Source: Actinomycetes bacterium
GTDB lineage: Bacteria > Actinomycetota > Thermoleophilia > Solirubrobacterales > 70-9
Reading direction: 5' to 3'
Assembly: GCA_023436605.1 (NCBI GenBank)
Contig: JAEZIQ010000019.1
Span: 1-40,998 of the forward strand
DNA: 40,998 nucleotides
The position numbers and the translations under genes were made by a program. The notes under the pieces are model-generated. The model was given only the letters and a program-made list of their open reading frames with translations. It made no database searches and was not told the origin of the DNA. This document shows, piece after piece, positions 1-7,174 of this stretch. Position 1 is the first letter of the stretch. Each line of letters opens with the position of its first letter.

Positions 1-86
1 TCCTGCGAGATAACACCCATGGGCGGCAGGCTATCGGCCGCTGAGAATTCTCGGCTCCCACGGCTCCGCCTGCAACATGTCCGGGA

Positions 87-92
87 TATGCT
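87..92 (+). promoter_or_regulatory. -10 box of leaderless LLM oxidoreductase gene
   Basis: TATGCT lies 7 nt before the ATG at 100, which would place the transcription start on or next to the start codon. No Shine-Dalgarno sequence precedes that ATG. This is inferred from sequence, and matches the spacing seen at several other genes in the window. Confidence 0.4.
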
Positions 93-99
93 GCGGCGC

Positions 100-1035
100 A
101 TGGCGAGCAATCGATGGGGTCTGACCCTCCCCCTTCCCGGGGTCTCACTGGCCGACACAAAGGACTTCGTTCAGCTGGCGGAGGCCGAGGGTTACACCGA
201 CCTCTGGACCGGCGAAACCGGCGGCCCGGACGGGTTTACCCCGCTCGCCCTGAGTGCCGCCTGGACCGAGAAGATCCGGCTGGGCACCGGCATCGTCGGC
301 GTCTTCCAGCGCGGACCGGCGCTGCTCGCCCAGCAGGCCGCCGCCCTGACCGATGCCTCATCCGGTCGCTTCGTCCTCGGCATCGGAGCTTCCTCGGATC
401 GGATGGTCGAGGGTTGGAACCAGATCCCCTTCGTCAAGCCCCTGAGCAAGGTCGAGCAGACCGTTGATTTCCTCCGGGTCGCCCTGGCCGGCGAGCGCAC
501 CGACACCGGCTTCAAGCTCGAGACAGCTCCCGCCCACCAGACCCCGATCGTGCTGGCCGCGCTGCGCGGCAAAATGCTCGAACTGGCGGTCAACAAGGCC
601 GACGGCGCCTTCACCAACTTCCTGCCGCTGGCCGGTCTGCCCAAGGTCGCCCAGGGAGTCGACGGGGCCGGCAACGACTTCGAACTGCTCTGCCGCTTCT
701 TCTGCATCCCCGGCGAGAGGGACCAGGTCGAGGGCCTGGCCCGCTTCATGTTCTCCAGCTACATCACGGTGCCGGTCTACGCCAACTTCTTCCGCTGGCT
801 GGGCTACGGCGAGGAGATCGAGCCGATGGTCCAGGCCTGGCAGAACAAGGACCGCCAGGGTGCCGCTGCCGCAGCACCCTGGGATCTGATCGAAGACACT
901 TTCCTGCTCGGCACCCCGGAGCAGATCCGGGAGCGCCTGGACGCCTACGTCGAGGGCGGCATCACCCTGCCGGTGATCACCCCGATCACCACCCCCGACA
1001 ACCACGCCGCCCTGATCAAGGCCCTCGCCCCCTAG
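100..1035 (+). CDS. LLM class F420-dependent oxidoreductase
   Basis: A 311-residue luciferase-like (TIM-barrel) monooxygenase or dehydrogenase, probably cytosolic and using coenzyme F420 or FMN. The family signature is visible as an early ETGGPDGFTPL segment, then IRLGTGI, and SGRFVLGIGASS around one third of the length, which is the usual cofactor-binding region. The C-terminal DTFLLGTPEQIRERLDAY segment is also typical. The frame is open further upstream (an ATG at 19), but the homologous region begins at MASNRWGLTLPLPG, so I take the ATG at 100, which also has a -10 box 7 nt before it. The substrate is not predictable. The gene overlaps the convergent repeat-protein gene by 4 nt (CTAG), so both stop codons share the same bases. 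Confidence 0.85.
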   Translation: MASNRWGLTLPLPGVSLADTKDFVQLAEAEGYTDLWTGETGGPDGFTPLALSAAWTEKIRLGTGIVGVFQRGPALLAQQAAALTDASSGRFVLGIGASSDRMVEGWNQIPFVKPLSKVEQTVDFLRVALAGERTDTGFKLETAPAHQTPIVLAALRGKMLELAVNKADGAFTNFLPLAGLPKVAQGVDGAGNDFELLCRFFCIPGERDQVEGLARFMFSSYITVPVYANFFRWLGYGEEIEPMVQAWQNKDRQGAAAAAPWDLIEDTFLLGTPEQIRERLDAYVEGGITLPVITPITTPDNHAALIKALAP

Positions 1036-2144
1036 CTCGCCGGACCCGTCCAGACCATGCCGAGGCTTATCTTGGTGGCGGATATGTCCGCACCGCAGGT
1101 GATGAGGTTCATAAAGAGATGGTCACCCGCGTCGAGCACGACATCGAAAGCGACGGTCTGGTCGGTGGCAACACCAACCGCCGGGGCCGAGGATGAACTC
1201 TGAACCGGGATGGTCTGGCCTATGTTGGGCCCGGAGCCGATTACCCGGTGAATCGTCACCAGCCTCGCGTTGCCGCCCGCGATCGGCCACGTGACACCTC
1301 CGGTTACCCGGTAGATTCCGCCGAGCGGCGCGGTCAGCCATTCCGGTTCCGACAGGTTGAAGGCACCGCCTACGTTCCGCTCTACTGTGCTGAATGGAAC
1401 GTGATTCCTGTAGTAACAGTCTATGTAGGAGGAGTTCATTGCGGTGGTGCCCGCCGAGACCTGGCCCCCGGGTGACGCATCGATCTTGACGGCAGTCACC
1501 GCCCGCGGAGCGATCTTGTCCGCCACGACGGCGTCTTCCTCGAGCTTGGAGGTGCTGACGGCTTGATCCTTCAGTTTCTCCTTGCCCACTGCCTGATCTG
1601 ACAGCTTCTGGCCGGTTACGGCTCCGGCTCCGAGTTTGCTGGTCTCGATCGCTCCGTCCTGAATCACCTCCGAGGTCACCGAACCAGCGCCCAGCTTCGG
1701 CCCGGTCACGGCACCGGACTTGATTTGACTCGAACTGATGGCATCGTCTTTGATCTTGTCCGTGCCAACCGCGCCGGGCGCAAGTGCCGCCGTCGTGACC
1801 GACTCCGGACCAAGCGCGATCGACTTGACCGAACCCGGTGTGAGCGCCGGACTCGTCACCGAGTTTGGCGCGAGTGCCGTGCTCGTCACGGCGTTGGGCG
1901 CGATATCCCCAGACGTAATTGCCTTCGGTGCCACCTTCGAGCCAACCACCGCGTTCTTGGCGATGTCGGTCGTCTGTACGGCACCGGGCTTGAGCTCCGT
2001 GGTACCGACCGAGTTCGGCGGCGGTTTGCCACTCGGTCCATTGTTGTTCTTGGCTGCTGTAGCCGCTCCGCTGACCGCTACGAATAGCGCGATCATCGAG
2101 ATGACAAGCGAGGCGTTCACCTTGCCAGTCTCTTGGTTCCTCAT
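1032..2144 (-). CDS. Secreted decapeptide-repeat protein with C1q/TNF-like C-terminal domain
   Basis: A 370-residue predicted extracellular protein. Residues about 9-31 form a signal peptide or N-terminal anchor (ASLVISMIALFVAVSGAATA). From about residue 44 to 222 there are 18 consecutive units of exactly ten residues, with consensus xAVTSxxLxP (for example NAVTSTALAP, GAVTGPKLGA). Such short regular repeats usually build a stacked solenoid or stalk. The last 145 residues, with segments such as GGIYRVTGGVTWPI, DQTVAFDVVLDAGDHLFMN and a possible Cys pair, resemble the C1q/TNF-like beta-sandwich often found at the tip of fibrous proteins; this assignment is by pattern only. A purine-rich ribosome-binding site (GAGGGGGAG) precedes the ATG. 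The function is unknown; a surface adhesin-like or structural role is inference. Confidence 0.75.
   Translation of the reverse strand: MRNQETGKVNASLVISMIALFVAVSGAATAAKNNNGPSGKPPPNSVGTTELKPGAVQTTDIAKNAVVGSKVAPKAITSGDIAPNAVTSTALAPNSVTSPALTPGSVKSIALGPESVTTAALAPGAVGTDKIKDDAISSSQIKSGAVTGPKLGAGSVTSEVIQDGAIETSKLGAGAVTGQKLSDQAVGKEKLKDQAVSTSKLEEDAVVADKIAPRAVTAVKIDASPGGQVSAGTTAMNSSYIDCYYRNHVPFSTVERNVGGAFNLSEPEWLTAPLGGIYRVTGGVTWPIAGGNARLVTIHRVIGSGPNIGQTIPVQSSSSAPAVGVATDQTVAFDVVLDAGDHLFMNLITCGADISATKISLGMVWTGPAS
1479..2015 (-). repeat. 18-unit in-frame 30-bp coding repeat tract
   Basis: This stretch encodes the ten-residue repeats of the surface protein. The period is 30 bp without interruption, but codons vary between units, so the repetition is selected at the protein level rather than being a recent DNA duplication. 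Hydrophobic positions (Val at 3, Leu/Ile at 8) and a Ser/Thr cluster at 4-6 recur in nearly all units. Confidence 0.85.
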
Positions 2145-2244
2145 CGTGAAACTCCCCCTCTTCCTGGAACTGGCGCCAGGCTTTTGTTAGACCGGCGCTG
2201 CCTTCAACCAAGAAACTAACCGGAAATGCCTGCTGTGTATAGAT

Positions 2245-2991
2245 CTATTTATCCAGCGTGATCAGTCGCAGGCCCACGTCGAGCTCATCCTGGCCGCGGA
2301 GGTGACCGTACTTGCGGTCCCACTCTCCGCTCTCGAGCTCCTCGGCCAGGCGCCGACGGCCGGCGTCGCGGGGCCCGACCGGGATCGCCTGCCAGACCCA
2401 CATCGGGTTGACGATGTCGTCCTCCAGGAAGAGTTCCGGTCTCGCCCAGAGGGCGGCGAAGAAGAGGTCGCTGCATTCGCGCGCGACCGGGATCGGCCGG
2501 GACCCGGCCCCGGGGAGCATGCGGACGAACTCTTTGCTGTCGGCCTTGGGCCTGTCCTTGAGATCGATGATTCCGCGGAAGTAGTCGGCGGAGATCCAGA
2601 GGTCGTGGAGCAGGTCGGGATCAAAGGCAACCACCAGTACCCGTTTCCGCGCCACCCTGATCATCTCGTCGAGGCCGGCCTGCGCATCCGGCCAGTGGTG
2701 GACCGTCTGGATCGCCATCGCCGCGTCGAAGGATCCGTCTTCGAAGGGCAGGCTTTCGGCCGAAGCCTGGACTACCGGGGCCGCCCCGTCGGGCCGCTGG
2801 GCAATCATTTCCGAAGAAGGTTCCACCGCGGTCACGCTGAGATCGCGTGGCTCATATGAGCCTGCCCCGGCGCCCACGTTGACCAGACTCCGGGCGTCAC
2901 CAAGGGCGTCCCGGATCAGGGACGCGATCCCGGGGTCTTCCCGGCGCACGAGTCCATAACCCGGGCCGATGCGGTCATAGGTCTCCGTCAT
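2245..2991 (-). CDS. Class I SAM-dependent methyltransferase
   Basis: A 248-residue cytosolic methyltransferase of the Methyltransf_11 type. Motif I is VNVGAGAGSYE (about residues 37-47), followed by an acidic ribose-binding position in TAVEPS, then motif II-like SLPFEDGSFDAAMAIQTVHHW around residue 80-100. The last part matches the HHW version common in ubiquinone/menaquinone-type and small-molecule methyltransferases. The substrate cannot be told. The gene stands alone between two unrelated minus-strand genes. A TAGAAT -10 box lies 6 nt before the ATG, and there is no ribosome-binding site, so it is probably leaderless. Confidence 0.85.
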   Translation of the reverse strand: MTETYDRIGPGYGLVRREDPGIASLIRDALGDARSLVNVGAGAGSYEPRDLSVTAVEPSSEMIAQRPDGAAPVVQASAESLPFEDGSFDAAMAIQTVHHWPDAQAGLDEMIRVARKRVLVVAFDPDLLHDLWISADYFRGIIDLKDRPKADSKEFVRMLPGAGSRPIPVARECSDLFFAALWARPELFLEDDIVNPMWVWQAIPVGPRDAGRRRLAEELESGEWDRKYGHLRGQDELDVGLRLITLDK

Positions 2992-2997
2992 GCGCGG

Positions 2998-3003
2998 ATT
3001 CTA
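2998..3003 (-). promoter_or_regulatory. -10 box of leaderless methyltransferase gene
   Basis: On the minus strand TAGAAT is followed by 6 nt and then the ATG at 2991. It is a five-of-six match to TATAAT. No Shine-Dalgarno sequence fits between the box and the start codon. Confidence 0.5.
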
Positions 3004-3045
3004 GTCCCGGGGTGAAACCAGCTCCCGACTCGCCCGGTCGTCGGG

Positions 3046-3948
3046 TCATCCAGTGCCCTCCGCCTCCGGTTCATCCCAGACCTGTTTCTCCCAGGGCGGC
3101 GTGATCGGATCGAATCGGGCCGGGCGGGCGAGTGGCCCGTCCTTGATCGATTCGAGCGGGACCAGCCGGACCAGACCCGCCGGCGTGTAAGAGGGGTATT
3201 CGTCGGAACCGAGATCTCCGTCGACGTTGCCGGCGTGGCTGCCCCCGGCGATCAGGTAGCGGCCGGTCGGCTCGCCCCAACCTCCCTTCTCGCGCAGACC
3301 GACTGCCTCGGTCGCATCGGTGACAAAGCCCCAGCCCGCGTCTGAGCCCCAGTTGGCGGCCGAACGGCTGTGGTTGTAGCCAGCGTGGGAAGAAGCACGC
3401 TGACTCACGGTGCCGTCCGCAGCGATTCGCACCTGGACAGATTCCCAGTCATGAGCGTGATAGCCCTTCTCCTCCAGCACCGGCGCACCCCGCAGCGAGG
3501 CGCTTTCGGGGTAGTAGGCCCAGTACTGGACGTAGGTGCTCCCGTCTTCCCCCTTGGTGACGTGGGTAAAGAGCGTGACCGGCTCGCCGGCGGTCGATTC
3601 GCTCACCTCGCCATCACCCGGAGCATCGGCGCAGTAGGGCGAGCGGCAGGTGCGGTAGTCGACCGGCAGGCCGAGCAGGTCGCGACCGTACATCAGGGTT
3701 GGAGTGCCGGCCCGGACCAGGTCGGCAAGTTCTTCCCCATAGGTCGCTTCCAGCGAGCCCTTGCCGGCACAGCCGCCGGAAAGTGAAGCGGCGCAAAGGA
3801 TCTTCTTCGAGACCGAGTGGGCCAAACCGACCGCCGGCACGTTGAGCCCGGCTGCGGTCAGGGCAGCCATCAGAGCCGCGATCAGGGTGATCAGGCCGAC
3901 CCACTCGAGAGTCGACTGGCCCTGCCTCGATGCCAGTTGGCGGAACAT
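3046..3948 (-). CDS. Pilin-like (TadE/Flp-type) N-terminus fused to NPP1/Vps62-like domain
   Basis: A 300-residue predicted exported protein of unknown role. Residues 9-34 read QGQSTLEWVGL followed by a hydrophobic helix (ITLIAALMAALTAAGL), the class III (prepilin-like) signal seen in Flp/TadE pseudopilins, with the conserved Glu at +5 after a G/Q-S junction. The remaining 250 residues are globular. They contain QYWAYYPES, the segment GYHAHDWESVQVRI (residues 162-175) and a downstream SSHAGYNHS, resembling the GHRHDWE heptapeptide of necrosis-inducing NPP1 proteins and the related Vps62 domain, in which His and Asp residues bind a metal. Several Cys pairs suggest an extracellular, disulfide-bonded domain. 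No pilus-assembly genes are nearby. The N-terminal call is firm; the NPP1/Vps62 assignment is moderate. Confidence 0.65.
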   Translation of the reverse strand: MFRQLASRQGQSTLEWVGLITLIAALMAALTAAGLNVPAVGLAHSVSKKILCAASLSGGCAGKGSLEATYGEELADLVRAGTPTLMYGRDLLGLPVDYRTCRSPYCADAPGDGEVSESTAGEPVTLFTHVTKGEDGSTYVQYWAYYPESASLRGAPVLEEKGYHAHDWESVQVRIAADGTVSQRASSHAGYNHSRSAANWGSDAGWGFVTDATEAVGLREKGGWGEPTGRYLIAGGSHAGNVDGDLGSDEYPSYTPAGLVRLVPLESIKDGPLARPARFDPITPPWEKQVWDEPEAEGTG

Positions 3949-4039
3949 GGACCGATCGTGCCGCGAAAAAGCTCACAGGTGGCTCGCAGAGCGCAACAAA
4001 TGTGTGAACTGCGCCGCGGGATACCTCATCCGGCGCCAG

Positions 4040-4045
4040 TAGAGT
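4040..4045 (+). promoter_or_regulatory. -10 box of leaderless LapA-like gene
   Basis: TAGAGT stands 6 nt before the ATG at 4052, with no ribosome-binding site between them. This is the same geometry as upstream of the zinc-ribbon gene at 16614. Confidence 0.45.
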
Positions 4046-4051
4046 CACCCC

Positions 4052-4336
4052 ATGGCCGATCGCAGACAGCCCACCTCGCCCCCGCCCGCCGCCGCCCGGA
4101 ACAAGGATGTCCAGTGGAAGTTCTGGGCCTGGGGCATCGCCGTACTGCTGCTGCTCATCATCGTCCTCCAGAACTCGCAGGACGTGGAGTTCAAGGTCCT
4201 GTTCTTCGTCGACACGTCGGCCCCGCTGGTCTTCCTCCTCCTGCTGGCCGCCGCCCTCGGCGCGGTGATCGGTTACACGGCCCCGATCCTCCGCCGCCAC
4301 CGCCACAAGACCCGCAAGGAATACGGCAAGGAGTAG
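4052..4336 (+). CDS. LapA-like (DUF1049) small membrane protein
   Basis: A 94-residue inner-membrane protein with two transmembrane segments (about residues 27-41, AWGIAVLLLLIIVLQ, and 57-75, APLVFLLLLAAALGAVIGY) flanking a short loop that contains the family's NSQxVEFKVLFF segment. The C-terminus is basic and cytosolic (RRHRHKTRKEY). This matches the LapA/DUF1049 domain. LapA works in lipopolysaccharide assembly control in Gram-negatives, but the domain is widespread in Gram-positives where its role is unknown, so no LPS function should be inferred here. It is convergent with the DNA methyltransferase gene, with only 18 nt between the stops. Confidence 0.75.
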   Translation: MADRRQPTSPPPAAARNKDVQWKFWAWGIAVLLLLIIVLQNSQDVEFKVLFFVDTSAPLVFLLLLAAALGAVIGYTAPILRRHRHKTRKEYGKE

Positions 4337-4354
4337 CCCGGCCGGTCCCGGCCC

Positions 4355-5194
4355 TCAGGCCAGGCGGCGGCGGGTGACTTCGATCGCTTCCGGGCTGGAG
4401 TCGATCAGGACGTATTTGCGGTCCAGCTGGCGGCAGACCGACCCGAGGGTGCCGGAGCCGCAGAAGGGATCGAGGCAGAGGTCGCCGGGACGGGTGGAAG
4501 CGGTCACCATGCGGCAGAGGATTCCCTCCGGCTTCTGGGTCGGGTAGCCGGTCTTCTCCGACCCGTTGGTGGGAACGATGGTGTGCCACCAGACGTCGGT
4601 CGGCAGCTTGCCCCTGGCCGCCTTTTCCGGGGTCACCAGGCCGGGGGCCATGTACGGCTCCCGGTCGACCTCGGCCGAATCGAAGAAGTAACGATCCAGG
4701 TCCTTGACGTAGACCAGGATCGTGTCGTGCTTGGCCGGCCAGCGCCGCTTCGACTTGCCCCCGTAGTCGTAGGCCCAGATGATCTCGTTGAGGAAGCACT
4801 CGCGGCCGAAGATGCCGTCGAGCATCACCTTCACGTAATGGGCTTCCCGGTAGTCGATGTGAAGATAGAGCGTTCCGGTCTCGTCGAGGAGGCGGTGGAT
4901 CTCCCTCAGCCGCGGTTCGAGGAAGCCAGTGAAATCTTCGAAAGCGTCGGCGTATGAAGCCGCCACCGGAGTGCCATCACTCTCGGCTTCAAAGGTTTCG
5001 GTGCGGTATCGCCTCCCACCAAATCCGGTCCGGTCCCCTTCCTCGTCGGCAACTGTCCTGACCGACTTCCGAGACTGCTTCCGACCCGTGTTGAAGGGGG
5101 GATCGGCGTAGACGAACTGGAAGCTGCCGTTCTCGAAGTCCCGCATCAGATCGAGGTTGTCCCCGAGCAGAATCTGGTTCTCGGCAGCTGTCAC
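4355..5194 (-). CDS. Orphan beta-class DNA methyltransferase (N6-adenine or N4-cytosine)
   Basis: A 279-residue site-specific DNA methyltransferase that transfers a methyl group from SAM to an amino group of adenine or cytosine. The catalytic motif IV DPPF (residues 31-34, in YADPPFNTG) comes before the SAM-binding motif I DPFCGSGT (242-249), the order of the beta class (as in MboII and RsrI-like enzymes). A charged segment with many Arg/Glu residues (38-75) just after motif IV may serve as target recognition. No restriction endonuclease or specificity subunit is adjacent, so it looks like a solitary methylase. The start is GTG. On the minus strand TAGGTT lies 7 nt upstream, so it is probably leaderless, and a 35-bp dyad sits just upstream of that box. 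Confidence 0.85.
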   Translation of the reverse strand: MTAAENQILLGDNLDLMRDFENGSFQFVYADPPFNTGRKQSRKSVRTVADEEGDRTGFGGRRYRTETFEAESDGTPVAASYADAFEDFTGFLEPRLREIHRLLDETGTLYLHIDYREAHYVKVMLDGIFGRECFLNEIIWAYDYGGKSKRRWPAKHDTILVYVKDLDRYFFDSAEVDREPYMAPGLVTPEKAARGKLPTDVWWHTIVPTNGSEKTGYPTQKPEGILCRMVTASTRPGDLCLDPFCGSGTLGSVCRQLDRKYVLIDSSPEAIEVTRRRLA

Positions 5195-5201
5195 CCGAAC
5201 A

Positions 5202-5207
5202 AACCTA
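5202..5207 (-). promoter_or_regulatory. -10 box of leaderless DNA methyltransferase gene
   Basis: On the minus strand TAGGTT is followed by 7 nt and then the GTG start at 5194. The region where a -35 element would lie falls inside the dyad at 5216-5250. Confidence 0.4.
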
Positions 5208-5215
5208 GATGGTGC

Positions 5216-5250
5216 CGCAGGTTATGCGTCGATTCGACCCAAAACCTGCG
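5216..5250. promoter_or_regulatory. Two-tier dyad upstream of DNA methyltransferase
   Basis: Outer arms CGCAGGTT (5216-5223) and AACCTGCG (5243-5250) are perfect complements. Inside them GTCG (5228-5231) and CGAC (5235-5238) form a second perfect stem around ATT. The element covers the expected -35 region of the methyltransferase promoter, so it may be an operator. It could also be an RNA hairpin downstream of pntB. Confidence 0.4.
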
Positions 5251-5273
5251 TCACCGCCCGACCACCAACCGAA

Positions 5274-5307
5274 GCCGGCCCATCCATCTCGTGTCTGGTG
5301 GGCCGGC
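5274..5307 (-). terminator. Probable terminator of the pnt operon
   Basis: Perfect 9-bp arms GCCGGCCCA (5274-5282) and TGGGCCGGC (5299-5307) lie 42 nt downstream of the pntB stop. On the minus strand the stem is followed by TTCGGTTGG, a moderately U-rich tract. It is the only strong GC hairpin after pntB. Confidence 0.5.
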
Positions 5308-5348
5308 GGGTTGATCTGGGAGGCGGAGCGAAGCTCGCCGATTGGCAG

Positions 5349-6842
5349 CTACAGGTTGCCGAGCTCGGTGACGATGTCCTGAACGGTGCCCTTGGCGTCG
5401 CCGAAGACCATCGAGGTTCCCTCTTTGTAAAAGAGGTCATTGTCGATGCCGGCGAAGCCGGTGCTCATCGAACGCTTTAGGACCAGCACCTGCTGGGCTT
5501 CCTCGACCTCGATGATCGGCATCCCGTAGATCGGGCTGGACTCGTCGGTCTTGGCGGCCGGGTTGACGACGTCGTTGGCCCCGATCACGACGCAGACATC
5601 GGTCTGCGGCAGTTCGGGGTTGATCTCGTCCATTTCCTTGAGCTGGTCGTACGGAACGTCAGCCTCGGCGAGGAGCACGTTCATGTGGCCGGGCATGCGG
5701 CCGGCGACCGGGTGGATCGCGTAATTGACCGTGACACCCTTCTTGTTCAGCTCGTCGGCCATTTCCTTGACCGCGTGCTGGGCCTGGGCAACGGCGAGGC
5801 CGTAACCCGGGACCACGACGACCGAGTCCGCGTAGGCGAGCTGGATCGCGGCGTCCTGGGCATTCATAGAACGGTATGAACGCTGCTCTCCACCGCCGCT
5901 TCCGCCGGCGGTGGCACCCATGCCGCCAAAGAGGATGTTGGCGACCGAGCGGTTCATCGCGGTCGCCATCTCCAGGGTGAGGATGGTGCCCGAGGAGCCG
6001 ACCAGGGTGCCAGCCACGATCAGGGCGGTGTTGTCGAGGGCGATACCCGCCGCGGCCGCGGAAAGACCGGTGAAGGCGTTGAGCAGGGAGATCACGACCG
6101 GCATGTCGGCGCCACCGATCGGCATCACCACGCCGAGGCCAAGCAGGGCGGCGATGATCAGCATGCCGATGAAGACCGGTTCGTCGAGATCGAGGAACTC
6201 GTTGTTGATGCCGAGGTAGATGCCACCGGCCACCAGCAGCGCGAGCAGCACCGCGTTGATCGCCTTCTGGCCCGGCAGGGCCAGGGGCTGGGACGGGATG
6301 ATCTCCTGAAGCTTGCCGAAGGCCACGTTCGACCCCCAGAAGGAGATCGAGCCGATCACCATCGCCAGCAGGGTCGGGATCATCACCTCAAGCGAGACGG
6401 AGATGCTCGCGTGGGAGGCGACGATCTGGCTGCCGGCGGGACCAAATGCGGCTTCGCTCAGGTTCTTGATGTCACTCGCCTGGTGAACCCAGTGCCGGTA
6501 TTCGGACCAGGCGATCAGGGCGATCGCGCCGCCGCCGAGGCCGTTGTAGAGGGCGACCATCTGCGGCATTTCGGTCATCTTGACCCGCTTCGAGGCGACC
6601 GCCCCGACAATCGTGCCGATCACGATGCCGGCGATGATGATGCCACAGTTGCCGATCCCCTCGAGCGCCAGCGTGGTGGCGACGGCGATCGCCATACCGA
6701 TCGCGGCGACCCCGTTGCCGCGGCGGGCGGAGGTCGGGTGGGTACCCAGCTTGATGCCGAAGATGAACAGCGAGAAGCTGACGATGTAGAGAATCGCGAC
6801 CAGCGACGAATCCGGCGCCAGCGCAGCGATAGCGGTACTCAC
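5349..6842 (-). CDS. pntB: NAD(P) transhydrogenase subunit beta
   Basis: A 497-residue integral membrane subunit of proton-translocating transhydrogenase, which uses the proton gradient to reduce NADP+ with NADH. The first 300 residues hold about nine transmembrane helices. The C-terminal 180 residues form the cytosolic NADP(H)-binding domain III, with the fingerprint VVPGYGLAVAQAQH and NYAIHPVAGRMPGHMNVLLA, and further on GANDVVNPAA. This is full length for the family. It starts with GTG inside the GTGA overlap with the pntAb stop, giving a 4-nt overlap and probable translational coupling. It is the last gene of the pntAa-pntAb-pntB operon and is followed by a hairpin at 5274-5307. Confidence 0.97.
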   Translation of the reverse strand: MSTAIAALAPDSSLVAILYIVSFSLFIFGIKLGTHPTSARRGNGVAAIGMAIAVATTLALEGIGNCGIIIAGIVIGTIVGAVASKRVKMTEMPQMVALYNGLGGGAIALIAWSEYRHWVHQASDIKNLSEAAFGPAGSQIVASHASISVSLEVMIPTLLAMVIGSISFWGSNVAFGKLQEIIPSQPLALPGQKAINAVLLALLVAGGIYLGINNEFLDLDEPVFIGMLIIAALLGLGVVMPIGGADMPVVISLLNAFTGLSAAAAGIALDNTALIVAGTLVGSSGTILTLEMATAMNRSVANILFGGMGATAGGSGGGEQRSYRSMNAQDAAIQLAYADSVVVVPGYGLAVAQAQHAVKEMADELNKKGVTVNYAIHPVAGRMPGHMNVLLAEADVPYDQLKEMDEINPELPQTDVCVVIGANDVVNPAAKTDESSPIYGMPIIEVEEAQQVLVLKRSMSTGFAGIDNDLFYKEGTSMVFGDAKGTVQDIVTELGNL

Positions 6843-7174
6843 GAGCCGGCCTCCGTCGATTCAGCTGCAGATCCCGATTCGGTGGTCTCGGGCTTTTTCT
6901 TTTTAGGTCCGAACATTTCCAGCATGCGGTCGGTGACCATGAAGCCGCCGACGATGTTGATCGTGCCGAAGACGATCGCGATGAAGCCGATCAGCTCGCC
7001 GATGAAGTCGTTGGCGTAGCCGACCACGATCAGTCCGCCCAGAAGCACGATGCCGTGAATCGCGTTGGTCTGCGACATCAGCGGGGTGTGCAGGGTCGTC
7101 GGAACCTTGGAGATCACCTCGAAGCCGACGAATACCGCCAGCACGAGGATGGTTATCTCGGTTACGAGGTCCAT
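6839..7174 (-). CDS. pntAb: NAD(P) transhydrogenase alpha subunit part 2 (membrane)
   Basis: A 111-residue membrane subunit. Three to four hydrophobic helices (EITILVLAVFVGFEVI, then SQTNAIHGIVLLGGLIVVGY, then IGFIAIVFGTINIVGGFMV) correspond to the membrane part fused to domain I in E. coli PntA, but separate here, as in Rhodospirillum-type three-subunit enzymes. The conserved TPLMSQTNAIHGI segment is diagnostic. The N-terminal ATG overlaps the upstream pntAa stop (TGATG), and the stop overlaps the pntB GTG. The tail after the last helix is short, with a poly-Lys stretch (KKKKPE) and acidic residues. Confidence 0.95.
   Translation of the reverse strand: MDLVTEITILVLAVFVGFEVISKVPTTLHTPLMSQTNAIHGIVLLGGLIVVGYANDFIGELIGFIAIVFGTINIVGGFMVTDRMLEMFGPKKKKPETTESGSAAESTEAGS

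Noticed and set aside
1479..2015. 30-bp periodicity that could suggest a CRISPR array
   Set aside because: There are no identical repeats separated by unique spacers. The period is ten codons in a continuous reading frame, with synonymous variation between units.
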